Origin: Ovis canadensis
Lineage: Eukaryota; Chordata; Mammalia; Artiodactyla; Bovidae
Reading direction: 5' to 3'
NCBI RefSeq assembly: GCF_042477335.2
Contig: NC_091264.1
Location: 33,233,386-33,297,385 of the forward strand
Length of the DNA stretch: 64,000 nucleotides
The notes beneath the pieces are model-generated. The model worked only from the letters and a program-made list of their open reading frames with translations. It searched no databases and had not been told where the DNA came from. Shown piece by piece: positions 20,801 to 32,505 of this stretch; position 1 is the first letter of the stretch; each line of letters begins with the position of its first letter. The position numbers were made by a program, and so were the translations under genes.

Positions 20801-21109
20801 GCATCTGGGAAAAGGGAAAGGCTCTCTAGGTAGAAGGAGTGTATTGTCCCTCCCTCCCTTCTCTTTCCTGCCAGCATTTAGTAGAGGTATGCTCCCCTCT
20901 GCCAAAGGTTTTCAAAGAAGTTAGTGAGGGATACACTCACCCAGGAGAAGAAATCATCAAACAAAAAAACAAATAAGAAACAGGGAGTGGAACAGAACAT
21001 TTGGTTTTTGGTGATGACTGACTGAAGTGGGAAGAAAAGAATCTTCAGAATAAACCAGAGAGTTAGAGACGCTGCTGAAGGCTGGAGGTGGGGTCACAGT
21101 GGCACCACC

Positions 21110-21240
21110 TCAAATCCTGCGAGGTAGGAATTAGCACCTCCACTTGACAGGTGAGGAAACTGAAGCTCCAGGAGGTAATGAGATGTGCCCAAGTGCGGAG
21201 AGTTGACCAGGACCAGAGCCAGAAATGTAAAGCCTGGAGG
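21110..21240 (-). repeat. MIR SINE, antisense
   Basis: 'cacctccacttgacaggtga', 'ggaaactgaagctccaggag' and 'gatgtgcccaagtg' match the antisense MIR core. Confidence 0.7.
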
Positions 21241-22089
21241 GAGGCTCTCACTACTTCACCTTGCTTCCATGTCCAGGGGCATTCCGCCGACTCCGTTAGG
21301 CTGTAGGGCTGAGAGAGTCACAGAGTAGTCAGTCTACGTCGAGGTCAGCTTCACTTTACTTGACTGAGCAAACACTGCAGAAACTGCATCCCTTCCTGTG
21401 CTGTGTGCCATGGTACTTGGTGCATCGAGGGCTCGAGGAATAGAAGAGAAAAGGTTTCAGAGGGCTTTGGATGATCTGCAGGAAGATGGAGTGATGGCCA
21501 CGCTTGCAGATACTGGTAACAGCCGCAGGAGCTTGTCTGGGGCCAGTGCTTATATTCGGCTTCATGGCCTGAAGGCCAGAGAGGATTCACAGTTTCAGAA
21601 GAAAGAGGAGAAGCCTAGAGAGAGTCCATGAAAGGCTACACGGATACACTCTGGGAGGTGTGGTAACAAAGGCTGCTATTTTACTTCCCCATCCTTGGAC
21701 CAGGTGAAAGACTGACGCTCCTCCTCCTGGTTCCGTCACATCCAATTTCATGAGAGCTGGACCAGCTTGACAGGGGAGACTTGCTACAGGTTCAGCTTCA
21801 GCACAAATTTATGATAGTGCCCCCAGGCAAACCCACAACCCAGTGCAACTACAGCCAGATGCAAGATCACGGCTGAGCGCTTTCTAAGCTCCCTTGGAGA
21901 AGGTTGAGCGCTGTGGCCAGGTTCTATTATTTATTTGCTTTTTGGCCATCTGACAGTAGAAGGATTTGCGCTGTTATTGTTTTTAACCTCTAGCTTTGCC
22001 TACATGATTCCTTGGAGTCCCTTTTCTGTCCGAATCCCATGTGGATCTCCAACTATTTCATGGTTCAATCTGTGTGGTCTAAAACCTCC
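21241..22089. other. Unrecognised sequence
   Basis: No exon recognised. 21395-21470 may be a faint antisense L2 piece ('gtgccatggtacttggtgca'), and 'tttgctttttggccatctga' at 21936 may be a CHR SINE fragment. Neither is firm. Confidence 0.3.
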
Positions 22090-22180
22090 CCCGACCACTG
22101 CACCCCAGACTTTCATCTGTAAAGTAACTATCAATCTCAGAGGCTTGTTGTAAAGATCAAGATACAAATACATATATTTG
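22090..22180 (+). repeat. MIR core fragment, sense
   Basis: 'ttcatctgtaaagtaactat', 'caatctcagaggcttgttgt' and 'aaagatcaagatac' resemble the 3' half of MIR. Confidence 0.5.
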
Positions 22181-22495
22181 TGTGGGTTGATATTTTAGGG
22201 AACATTATGTACAATAGATGAGTTCTTGTAGACAGCCTTCTCTCTTCACTGGAGAGAATTCTGTCCCATTTTGATTCCCTTTTTCCCACTGTCATCAGAA
22301 CACAAGATGACGAGAGTCAGGTGGTACCTGGAACTTCTACATCAAAAATCTGAACCTGCAACCACAATAAGGAGAAATGTTTTCCTCTGGTTTGAGAGAA
22401 AAAGAACGATGAGTGCAAATGACTGGGGTTTAATCATTATGTTTAATTATCTATTTGTTACATACAAATACTTGCATAACTTCAGTTTTGCCCTT

Positions 22496-23039
22496 GTTAT
22501 TGTTCAGTCACTCAGATGTGTCCGACTCTTTATAACCCCACAGACTGCAGCAGGTCAGGCTTCCCTCTGGTTTGAGCAACCATCTCCTGGAGCTTGCTCA
22601 AACTCAAGGCCATTGAGTCGGTGATGGCATCCAACCATCTCATCCTCTGTCATCCCCTTCTCCTCCTGCCCTCAGTCTTTCCCAGCATCAGGGTCTTTCC
22701 AGTGAGTTGGCTCTTCACATCAGGTGGCCAAAGTTTTGGAGCTTCCGCTTCAGTCCTGCCAATGAATATTCAGGGCTGATTTCCTTTAGGATGGACTGGT
22801 TGGATCTCCTTGCAGTCCAAGGGACTCTTGAGGGTCTTCTCCAACACCACAGTTCAAAAGCATCAATTCTTCATTGCCCAGCCTTCTTTATGGTCCAACT
22901 CTCACATCCATACATGACTACTGGAAAAACCATAGCTTTGACTCAACAGACCTTTGTCGGCAAAGTAATGTCTCTGCTTTTTAATATGCTGTCTGTGTTT
23001 GTCATAGCTTTTCTTCCAAGGAGCAAGAGAGGGCAACGA
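22496..23039 (-). mobile_element. BovB LINE 3' segment, antisense
   Basis: From 'gttcagtcactcagatgtgt' through 'gtgatggcatccaaccatct', 'agcatcagggtctttccagt', 'cacatccatacatgactact' and 'aaagtaatgtctctgctttt'. An imperfect TSD ('agttttgYc') lies at 22484-22492 and 23040-23048. Confidence 0.92.
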
Positions 23040-23048
23040 AGTTTTGTC

Positions 23049-23932
23049 TTAGAGGAGAATAAGTGACTTGCGTCTCTTTCCATCTTTTTCCTGATTGAGA
23101 GTTTAGCTCAGTTGACCTCCCTGCATATTTCTCTCTTACATATCTCAGGTGATGAAACCTGGGGGCGGAGTGAACAGCTTGGGGAAGTTTGGGGCTTCTG
23201 CGGAGAGCAGCAAGCTGTTGCTAGGGAGGCTGGAGGGAGTGTATTTGTTTAACATCCTTCCTCCTGCCTTGTCGAGTCCAGTGGCATGTTATTTCCACTG
23301 GGTGGGAGCCAATGCCGAGTCCCTCCCTGTTGTGTCCAGCCTTGAACACTGCTCTGTGATTATGTTTCATCCAGGGATTAGCAAAACGCAGAGGGGAAAA
23401 AACCTGAGAAGGTGTTTGGCACAGGGCTCCGTGCTGTGTTAGCACAATCCTCGGGCATCCTCGGCTAATTGCAGAATGGCAACAAGCAGACGGGCTCAGA
23501 CGCTTGCAGGAGCGCTTCGTCTTGGATTACCATCAATGGTTTATTTATCGAGTGTCAGGCTTTTGTGTGTGTGTTTTTGTTGTTTGTTTTTTATAGCCCC
23601 CTGAGGAAATGCCAAATAAACAAGCAGTTTGCACCGCCTCACCCTGTCCACACCATTTTTGAGCGATCAGAAAATCTGGGAGCAGGGAGCAGGCTGCTAA
23701 GGATTCTTCCTTTGTGACTTGCCAAGGGTCATTATTCAGTCTTGAGCAAATCTGGAAGCAGTATTTTCTTCTTTTTAAGGGGATACTGCTTTGCTTAGCT
23801 GGTAAAAGCAGAAGACACAACAATTCGTACAGACTCCTGAAAGATCAAGTTCTGCTACCGAAGACTTGCTATTTTTCTGGCGAAAGAAGTGCAAAGGGAA
23901 CATTGCTTCTTCTTATTATTACTTATACATAT
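23049..23932. other. Unrecognised sequence, 0.88 kb
   Basis: No repeat recognised apart from a short TG/T run (23566-23592). Frames up to 97 codons have no known motif. Confidence 0.35.
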
Positions 23933-24162
23933 TTTTGTCTTTATTGAACTTGTTACAATACTGCTCCTGTCTCATGTTTTGGTCCTCTGGCCAGGAGGCA
24001 TGTGGGATCTTAGTCCCCCGATCAGGGATTGAACCCTGTCTCATGTTTTGGTCCTCTGGCCAGGAGGCACGTGGGATCTTAGCTCCCCGATCAGGGATTG
24101 AACCCATACCTCCTGCACTGGAAGGCGAAATCTTAACTACAGGACTGCCAAGGAAGTCCTAA
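23933..24162 (-). mobile_element. CHR-2-type SINE, antisense, with internal 69-bp duplication
   Basis: Starts 'tttttgtctttattgaactt' and ends 'gactgccaaggaagtcc'. The unit 'ctcatgttttggtcctctgg ... atcagggattgaacc' occurs twice, with 'ctcatg' at 23971 and 24040 (69-bp period), so the element is that much longer than normal. The two units differ at only a few sites. Confidence 0.93.
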
Positions 24163-24384
24163 AAGGGACATTTCTGAATCAGCCTTGGTCTGCCCGAGGC
24201 CACCTCTTCACAGCTTCAGATGGTTGGGCTGAGGGCAGTGGATGATGTATGAGAGGATGGCCAGCGTGCAGGGCAACTGAAGATGCTTCAGATTATTAGC
24301 AGAGGAAAGTCTGCAGACCCCTCCTCCTGTGGGCCTTGATTCATGGTAGGGATACAAAGTAAGGCCTTACCCATTGTAAGAAAG

Positions 24385-24390
24385 TTTATT
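24385..24390 (-). other. AATAAA poly(A) signal of the putative LTR
   Basis: TTTATT on the plus strand gives AATAAA on the minus strand, about 95 bases downstream of the TATA-like box, which would define a short R region. Confidence 0.45.
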
Positions 24391-24481
24391 AATGATTAGG
24401 GAAGAAAGAAGAGAGAGATCACCTCAAGAGAGAGGTGGGCCACATCAAGGGAGGCAATGGCCCTGGAGGGCTGCTGTACAG

Positions 24482-24505
24482 TTTTTAAGGCAAGGTCATT
24501 TGCAT
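24482..24505 (-). promoter_or_regulatory. Octamer plus TATA-like box of the putative LTR
   Basis: The minus strand carries the exact octamer ATGCAAAT (24505-24498) followed nine bases on by TTAAAAA (24488-24482). This spacing is typical of a compact Pol II promoter and supports the LTR reading. Confidence 0.5.
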
Positions 24506-24656
24506 AATCCATAACTGTTGACTGACAATCTAGATTCACAGCTGCAGGTTATGTAACAAGATGCTCTACTGTGCATGTCTTTCCCATAATTCAGTCTATC
24601 ATAATTAGATACAGGTATTCATGGAATCTTTATGTGCAGTTAATGAGTCTAATTAA

Positions 24657-26249
24657 GAAGAGGTGACAAGAATACACAGAAGAACTATACAAAAAAGATC
24701 TTCATGACCCAGATAACCACAATGGTATGATCACTCACCTAGAGCCAGAGAGTGCAAAAGTCAAGTGGGCCTTAGGAAGCATCATTACGATAAAAGCTAG
24801 TGGAGGGGATGGAATTCCAGCTGAGCTATTTCAAATCCTGAAAGATGATGCTATGAATGTGCTGCACTCAATATGCCAGCAAATCTGGATAACTCAGCAG
24901 TGGCCACAGGACTGGAAAAGGTCAGTTTTCACTCCAATCCCAAAGAAAGGCAATGCCGAAGAATGTTGAAACTACTGCACAATTGCACTCATCTTACATG
25001 CTAGCAAAGTAACGCTGAAAATTCTCCAAGCAAGGCTTCAGCTGTATGTGAACCAAGAACTTTCAGAAGTTCAAGCTGGATTTAGAGAAGGCAGAGGAAC
25101 CAGAGATCAAACTGCCAACATCCATTGGATCACAGAAAAAGCAAGAGAGTTCCAGAAAAACATCTGCTTCTGCTTCACTGACTACACTAAGGCCATTGAC
25201 TGTATGGATCACAACAAACTTTGGGAAATTCTTAAAGAGATGGGAATACCAGACCACCTTACCTGCCTCCTGAGAAATCTGTATGCAGGTCAAGAAGCAA
25301 CAATTAGAACTGGACATGGAACAACAGACTGGTTCCAAATTGGGAAAGGAGTACATCAAGGCTGTATATTGTCACCCTGCTTATTTAACTTTTATGCAGA
25401 GTTTATTGAAATGCCAGGCTGGATGAAGCACAAGCTGGAATCATGGTTGCTGGGAGAAACATCAATAACCTCAGACATGCAGATGACACCACCCTTATGG
25501 CAGAAAGCGAAGAACTAAAGAACCTCTTGATGAAAGTAAAAGAGGAGAATAAAAAAGCTGGCTTAAAACTCAATATTCAAAAAACCTAAGATCATGGCAT
25601 CTGGTCCCATCACCTCATGGCAAATAGATGGAGAAACAAAGGAAACAGTGAGAGACTTTATTTTCTTGGACTCCAAAATCACTGCAGATGGTGACTGCCA
25701 CCATGAGATTAAAAGACGCTTGCTCCTTGGAAGAAAAGTTATGACCAACTTAGACAGCATATTAAAAAGCAGAGACATTACTTTGCCAACAAAGGTCCAT
25801 CTAGTCAAAGCTATAGTTTTTCCAGTAGTCATGTATGGATGTGAGAGTTGGACTATCAAGAAAGCTGAGCGCCAAAGAATTGATGATTTGAACTGTGGTG
25901 TTGGAAAAGACTCTGGAGAGTCCCTTGGACTGCAAGGAGATCCAACCAGTCCATCCTAAAGGAAATCAGTCCTGAATATTCATTGGAGGGACTGATGCTG
26001 AAGCTGAAGTCCCAATACTTCGGCCACCGGATGAAAAGAACTGATTCATTTGAAAAGACCCTGATGCTAGGAAGGATAGAAGGCAGGAGAACGGGACGAC
26101 AGAAGATGAGATGGTTGGATGGCATCACCGACTCAATGGACATGAGTTTGAGTAAACTCTGGGAGTTGGTGATGGACAGGTAGGCCTGGCATGCAGCAGT
26201 CCATGGGGTTGCAAAGAGTCTGACATGACTGAGCGACTGAACTGAACTG
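24657..26249 (+). mobile_element. BovB (RTE) LINE, sense, 5'-truncated, 1.6 kb
   Basis: The longest LINE copy in the window. It begins inside the reverse transcriptase reading frame and runs to the true 3' end ('gactgagcgactgaactgaa'). The TSD 'aatgagtcYaat' lies at 24642-24653 and 26250-26261. The full element is about twice as long, so the 5' half including the endonuclease is missing. Confidence 0.95.
24727..25959 (+). pseudogene. BovB reverse transcriptase remnant
   Basis: Three open pieces (24727-24969, 25048-25518, 25594-25959) cover the RT and C-terminal parts of the BovB ORF. The first ends at an in-frame TGA. The RT palm is recognisable by 'GFREGRGTRDQ' and, further on, 'GVHQGCILSPCLFN'. 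The catalytic YADD box is present as HADD at 25476-25487 but in a different frame from the preceding piece, so a frameshift has broken the enzyme. Not functional. Confidence 0.92.
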
Positions 26250-26490
26250 AATGAGTCCAATGGCCATCAAAAGTTACTTTAGCACACGATGGCAGATGTG
26301 CATGTGCTAGAATAGGGCAAGTCCAACAGTCAGTGGTGGGAATTTTTTCCCACTCCCTGACTAGTTTGGAGTACTGATGGGGAGGGGTGTTACCGGTGGG
26401 GCTGGTAAATTGCTTGTTGGGATTAGGCAGCCTTGGGACCTTTAGCTGAAGGGGTTGCCTCTCATTGCTCTCGGCTAACCTCATGACTAA

Positions 26491-27923
26491 TAAGACTCTT
26501 ACTTCACCCCAGACCTGGCCCTGCTTGCTGCGTGGCTGCTGGTCTTACATACACATTCACACACGGTACTTAGGGAAGGAGGTTTCAGAACAAACACATG
26601 GCAGGGAGGAGGAGGGAGGGGGCCATCCTTTGTGGGCCCAGGAACCTGTGTGCAACAGCCTCTGCTCACCTCTCAGAACTCTAACCTTTTACAGCCCTTC
26701 TGAGGGGCATGGGTGGGGTGGGGAAGCAACACTTTAGCAGGTACTCAGCTGCCCCCAAGCTGTTCCAGACCCAGGAGCTCCAGGGAAAATTCTCATTAAA
26801 ACTCCGAGGCTGGTGGTTGTATTGAAATGGTTTGCAGCACAGCTGAGGGGTGTGTGAGGTCACCAGCTGGTCCCGTAAACACTGGATGGGGGTCACAGGC
26901 CTGAGAAAACACACTGACAACCCTGAGATGCCGAGACGATGTGAGGAAAAGTGGGGAAGCCTTCGAGGCGCCCGGGACAGGTCTGGGATTGGAACGTGTA
27001 GCCAGAGGTGGGAAATGTGACTGTGGAAGGCTTTTGTTGTTTGTCTTTGCAAGAAGGATGTGAGTTTGGCAGGTTAATTTGGTAAATCTATAAATCAAGA
27101 ATGGGATTTTGACTTGTAACCATTCTATTTACTGCATGTTAGTTTAACAGATTTCACAGAAAGAATTCACCTGTTTTTATAAATGTCAGAGAAACGTCGG
27201 CTTTCCTTTCAGAGGGCACCTCTCATGCACTAATATTTTATTATTCTTGTAATATTACAAACTCACTGAAGACTGGACCAGTGCACCATCTGATGCGACA
27301 TGGTGTCCTCTGCCCCAGAGTGTGGCCCAGGATTCAAACTGGGTGACAAGGAGGTCTGATCACTCTCTCTTGTCCTGATAAGACTTCTCTGAACTTCTTG
27401 TCACTTGCTAAGTAAGTGACTGAGGGGATGCAAGTGAACCCCCCTGTCTTTTGCCAACAGCTGAACAAGGTGGTTATTTCCTAAGACAAATGTGGGTAAT
27501 GAACAGAGGAAAGGCCAGTGGGCCAATCAAGTTCTATAAGAACCGCATGCCAAGAGCATACCTTTCCATGACACATGCTCACAGGGATGACAAATTGAGT
27601 GTGTGAGATGTGTCCTTGGAGCAGCGGCGGGAGGCGCAGTTCGGCACAAGCTGCATCTCAGACGAGTTTCATTCCCCTCCGGTGCATCTCCAGAGTGTGC
27701 TGGTGAACTAGCCCGTCTACTTGTTTCTGGCTTCTCAGCACCAGTGACATCACCACTTAGTAAGTTAGGGAATCACAGCCACATTTCCAAGAATCATTCA
27801 GTTTTCTCATGAAGATTCTACAGGATTCCCATCCCCTCCGGCCCCCTGCTCCGCAGCAACAGCCTTGCCATAACAACGTTAAAAATAGACCTGGTAATAC
27901 TTTTCACATTTGTAGGCAGTCAG
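26491..27923. other. Unrecognised sequence, 1.4 kb
   Basis: No ruminant repeat recognised. A minus-strand frame of 123 codons (27052-26681) has no known domain. A perfect 14-bp palindrome 'ttgtaatattacaa' lies at 27247-27260. Candidate for non-coding conservation, not shown here. Confidence 0.35.
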
Positions 27924-28060
27924 GGCTGGATGGCATCACCAACTCGATGGACATGAGCTTGAGTGAACTCTGGGAGTTGGTGATGGACAGGTAGGCCTGG
28001 CATGCTGTGATTCATGGGGTTGCAAAGAGTCGGACACAACTGAGCGACTGAATTGAACTG
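27924..28060 (+). mobile_element. BovB 3' end, sense, short
   Basis: 'ctggatggcatcaccaactc' to 'gcgactgaattgaactg': the last 137 bases of BovB only. Confidence 0.9.
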
Positions 28061-28300
28061 ATGAATGTTTAACAGTGTATATGTCCAGCAGATGTACATA
28101 ACTTTAGAATTAGGCACTGAATTTTACAGAGTAATACCGAGGACATATACTTGTGAAAAGGATTTTTCAGAAAATGAAGCAAAAGACAAACCTTAGGTTT
28201 GGTTTACCTATGGGAAGCGAAACTTGTTAGCCGCTTGATTTTCTTGTAGGAAAGTGTTTGTTCAATGCATAGACCATTTAGGGGTAAATATATATGTAAA

Positions 28301-28433
28301 ATGGAGAAGGGCATGGCAACTCACTCTAGTATTCTTGCCTGGAGAGTCCCATGGACAGAGGGGCCTGGTGGGCTAGAGTCCATAGGGTTGCAAAGAGTCA
28401 GACATGACTGAAGTGGCTTAGCATGCATGCATG
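28301..28433 (+). mobile_element. Bov-A SINE monomer
   Basis: 'atggcaactcactctagtat' to 'atgactgaagtggcttagca', ending in a GCAT repeat. The tRNA head is absent. Confidence 0.88.
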
Positions 28434-29526
28434 GAAGCACTATGGTAATTTTCTGACCAGCCTTGGCTAGAACTTTTTGATCTCTAGGAGTCCATCTACC
28501 AGTGAAAGTTTTCTTGCTTTGGGGGTAACCATAGAGATGGAGATTAACCCTCTTCATCCCCCAGGCTCTAAAAATTATTTTGACCAAAAAGTTCAAGTCA
28601 GGGGTTTCGTGTAGCTTAAATGAGTCATTCAGAATTTTATTGGTTAAAGTAGGCATATTTTTTCCTAGTAGACACAATGACATAACAGTAATAAAAATGT
28701 AATATTCAAGTAATTGCTGTAATGTAATTATAGTTTGGGTTATAAAGTAAGATTAGAGGTCTGGGATGGCTATTTTGTGGGTGTGTGTTTTAATGTCTGA
28801 ATGTTGTCTTCGAGGGGCCTGTCCTGTCTCCTGGAATGCTGGTGCAGTCCATCACAGAACCAGGTGGCCAGGAGCCCGGCTGAGCCAGCAACATCTAGGG
28901 GTTCTGCTCACCCCGCCTGCCCTCTCTGGACATCGGCCTCCTGCCTGTTGCAAACACCTAACCATCATAGTAACGGAAAGCAGTGTTTCTGATCTTACGT
29001 AGACAGTAAAAGGCCAAGTAAAGAAGGGCAGAATCCTCACTAGGGGGACGAGATGCAGTTCAGGGGCCAACCTGGAACAGCCACCACTTTGCCCACCCAG
29101 TGCTGTAGCTCTCGGGTTCCCTCTCTTATTCAAGAGTTTGGTGGGGGTGGTTCTGCTTCTCTATGTCTCTGCTGTGCTGCAGGGTTAGCCTGATATGGCT
29201 GTTGGAGGGGAGAACAATTTCATTAGGTCTCAACAAAAAGAGCTTGATTAGGTGTTTACCCAAAGTATATCTTACCAAAGGATTTGTCATCATTGGAGGC
29301 AGTCTTTGAATGGTTATAAGTGAATTTCTGTCTGCATTTCTTATTTAATGGCATGACCTTGAGAAAAATAAAACTCCAGACAAAGAAGTGCTTAACTATT
29401 TGTGAATCAAAACAATGAAAAATTTAATTAACAATATTTACAATGAACCATTGAAAGAACATCAGATTTTCTTGTTGTTATTAGTTTTCCTTTGCAACTA
29501 ATAAGGAATTTGTGGGAAAATAACCT
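28434..29526. other. Unrecognised sequence, 1.1 kb
   Basis: No gene recognised. 28440-28800 is AT-rich and may be old LTR or LINE material; 28800-29150 is more GC-rich with frames up to 93 codons and no known domain. Confidence 0.33.
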
Positions 29527-29919
29527 GAGACATTACTTTGCTGACAAAGGTCCATATAGTCAAAGCTATGATTTTTCCAGTAGTCATGTAAAAAGAGTTG
29601 GACCATAAAGAAAGCTGAGTGCCGAAGAATTGATGCTTTCAAACTGTGGTGTTGGAGAAGACTCTTTTGAGTCCCTTGGACTGCAAGGACATCAAATCAG
29701 TCAATCGTAAAGGAAATCAACTCTGAATATTCACTGGAAGAACTGATGCTGAAGCTAAAGCTCCAATACTTTGGCCACCTGATGTGAAGAGCTGACCCAC
29801 TGGAAAAGACCCTAATGCTGGGAAAGATCGAAGGCAGGAGGAGAAGGGGACGACAGAGGATGAGATGGTTGGTTGAATGGCATCACCAACTCAATGGACG
29901 TGAGTGACTGAACAACAAC
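29527..29919 (+). mobile_element. BovB LINE 3' segment, sense, with deletions
   Basis: From 'gagacattactttgctgaca' through 'gaagaattgatgctttcaaa' and 'gaatattcactggaagaact' to 'gactgaacaacaac'. About 60-70 bases near the end are missing (jump from 'atggacgtgag' to 'tgactgaac'). Confidence 0.92.
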
Positions 29920-30540
29920 TTGAGACTATGTAAATTTCTACTCCTTATCAGTCTTTCTCCCCCAGTGACAATCTTTTAATATCATGATTCCACCCATACT
30001 TACTAGTTGGTGATTGATGGCAAAAAAGAGCTTTCACTTTCTCCTCTAATTATTTATGTTGTATGGACTCAAAACTATTTCTTTTATTCTATAGGGGATA
30101 ACCCATTATTATAGTCAGATTTTCCCAGATTCAGCCAGTGGTAGTCTCTTGAAGTTCCCATTTTTGACATGTCCCTCTGGTTCTTTGAGCAATTCTTTGT
30201 TTTCTGGTGAGTTAAGATGTTTCAGGCTAATTTTTCAGGGCATCTTTCCCTGCCTCACTCCTGGAATCAGCTACTTCTCCAAAAAGCCTGAATATCAATG
30301 GGGAATGCTTAGAAACTAAGATCTGGGTACTAGACATGAAAGAACATCACTTGTGAAATGTGTAAAATTTACTCTTCAGTCTCAAAGAATTTAGGGTGCC
30401 TATAAAAAAACAAGTATCCAGAGGTAAAGGCTACCTTAGGATCTTGAAAGTTGGAATTCTAAAAGGAAATTAGCCTCTCATCTCCATATTACAGACCTGT
30501 CACCCGGGATGCCAATTACAGTCTCAGCAAACTGATAACA
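29920..30540 (-). mobile_element. L1M 3' UTR fragment, antisense
   Basis: 'attctataggggataaccca' (30087), 'gacatgtccctctggttctt' (30167), 'ctcactcctggaatcagcta' (30256) and 'actaagatctgggtactaga' (30315) follow the antisense order of an L1M 3' UTR. The last 150 bases are uncertain. Confidence 0.6.
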
Positions 30541-30577
30541 TCTTTAGGCTTTTCTCCCTCTGAGCAAATACTGTTCT

Positions 30578-30797
30578 GTTGGGACTTCCTAGGTGGTGCC
30601 AGTGGAAAAGAATCCCCCTACAAATGCAGGAGACATGAGAGACTGCGGGTTTGATCCCTGGGCCAGGAAGATCTCCTGGAGAAGGGCATGGCAACCCACT
30701 CCAATATTCTTGCCTGGAGAATCGCGTGGACAGGAGTCTGGCACGTTAGTTCATGGGGTCGCAAAGAGTCAGACACAACTGAAGCGAACGAAGCAAG
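30578..30797 (+). mobile_element. Bov-tA SINE, full length
   Basis: 'gacttcctaggtggtgccag', 'tgcgggtttgatccctgggc' and 'gtcagacacaactgaagcga'. Confidence 0.9.
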
Positions 30798-30810
30798 CTT
30801 CTAATAGCTC

Positions 30811-30871
30811 TGCTGCTGCTGCTAAGCCGCTTCAGTCGTGTCCGACTCTGTGTGACCCCAGAGGCAGCAGC
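30811..30871 (-). mobile_element. Bov-A SINE 3' end, antisense, truncated
   Basis: 'tgctgctgctgctaagccgc' and 'ttcagtcgtgtccgactctg' are the antisense AGC tail and end of Bov-A; the element stops after about 60 bases. It faces the SINE at 30578-30797. Confidence 0.85.
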
Positions 30872-32380
30872 TCTAGACATCTGTTAACTCACGGTTGAAT
30901 CACGAATCAACTATGTAGACTATTTCACAAATTTAACATCTTGTTAATATCTGTGACTTTAAATACCCGTGGTCTCTAAATGTTCTCTTTTTTAGACATA
31001 AATCTCACGCTGACAAAGGCTGACTGTGAACACAGGCAGCTACCTGCGCATGCTTGTGCCTCTCAGCAGTGCGTGGAGTCCTCTCAGTAAACAGTGCGGA
31101 GAGTCCTGTTCTGCACCCTGAGTCTGTGGTCCTGTTTTCTGCAGTGGTGACCCCTGAGCCAGGGCCTCGGGGAAAGTGGAGGGCCAGAGAGTTGGGCGTA
31201 CAGTATTTCCTCTCTAACTCCTTTGAGGGAAGTTGAGGGCGGGCAAAGCGTGGGATCTGACTGATCCAGGAGAGTTGCTGGCTTTTACTTGGCATCTACA
31301 CCCTTAGTGCTTGAAAAATGTTATTTTTTCCCTAAACTTCTATCTCATTAATCTTGCCTTAGGAGTGATCTAACCCTGTTCGTTGGGTATGCTGCTTCTA
31401 TTCCAATTAGCATATATTTCCATAAGTGTTGAGAGGAGAAGGGGATGGAAGAGGCAGAATTTCTAAACTATTGACCTTGGAAGGACTTGTATGAAGGTGT
31501 GTCTGACATGAGTGTAATACAACTGAAAAGTGTAATACAACTGAAAACGCTCTCGTAAATGGTAAGTTATGGTTGGCTCTGATGATTTATGCTAAGCAGA
31601 ATAAACTATGATGGAAACATAAAATATTTCTAAGCTTATACTTTAGTCACTCAATACACATAACACTCAATTTTCCTCTTTAAAAAATAGATATTTAGAG
31701 CAGCGAGAATCTCCAGAGGAAACAGGGTTATTTACTATCTTTGTGTTTGCCATGTCACACATTCCAAGTTGAAGAGCTGGAAATACTTTCATATTCTCAA
31801 ATGAAAGGGCCTGTGTGATGCCCCCATTTAAATATAAATCCTACTATTATTAATATATGATCCCTACCATTACATTAAGTGACTTTCCACTGACAATTTG
31901 AAGGGGGAATGTCAGAACAGGGTTTCAGCAGCCAAATTGTTCCATTGTTTAAGTATTGACAGGCCAGTTGCCTAACCAGAAAATGCAGAATTAAACCAAG
32001 GAAGCTTATTTTGAGAGCAGGTCTGTCGCCATCTACAATATGTAGGACCAGGAGGTAAACAGGAAGTACTGAGCTGTCTTGGTTTACTTCTACAGGCACA
32101 GAGTGAAATAAAATCAGTGTTTACCCAATGGGAAAGCACAAAGCTGGTACAGAGAGAAATGCTATTTTCATGCTTCTAAAAAGGTATTACAAATAACACA
32201 AAGTTTCAAACCTATAATTAAAAACTTATTTTTAAAAAGCTTTGATTAGGCTCCTTTCAAAAACAGAATTCTAGGTGGAAATAAATTTCTTAAAGGTTGA
32301 CTTCCATGCTAGTTTCCCTTAATTCATTCTAATGCCCTCTTTAAACGACAGACTTCAACAGTAAAAAGTATGTCTCAGAA
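30872..32380. other. Unrecognised sequence, 1.5 kb
   Basis: A GC-richer island (31030-31300) with a 96-codon minus-strand frame lies within AT-rich DNA. No repeat or exon recognised with confidence. 'gtgtaatacaactgaaaa' is repeated in tandem near 31510-31545. Confidence 0.35.
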
Positions 32381-32384
32381 TCAC

Positions 32385-32505
32385 TGAGTAGAAGTTCAGT
32401 GCTCCCACTTAATAGATGGGGAATCCAAGGCCCCAAAGTTAAAGTAATTTATAAAATGTCAAACAGCCAAGTAGGGGTAAGGGGGAATTTAGGATCTGAG
32501 TTACT
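32385..32505 (-). repeat. MIR SINE, antisense
   Basis: 'gctcccacttaatagatggg', 'gaatccaaggccccaaagtt' and 'gggggaatttaggatctgag' fit antisense MIR end to end. Confidence 0.75.

Larger units (their letters stand above)
24290..26490 (-). mobile_element. Probable retroviral LTR, antisense, split by BovB
   Basis: Read on the minus strand, this unique-looking sequence has an octamer ATGCAAAT, then a TTAAAAA box, and about 95 bases later an AATAAA with a T/C-rich, LTR-like R-U5 end. The U3 part would be 26250-26490 and the R-U5 part 24290-24656, separated by a BovB insertion with a 12-bp TSD. I recall similar sequence from ruminant endogenous retrovirus LTRs but cannot name the family. No internal viral genes are present; it would be a solo LTR. 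Outer boundaries are approximate. Confidence 0.5.

Noticed and set aside
27247..27260. Perfect 14-bp palindrome as a binding site
   Set aside because: An AT-rich palindrome of this length is plausible by chance in 64 kb and has no supporting context.
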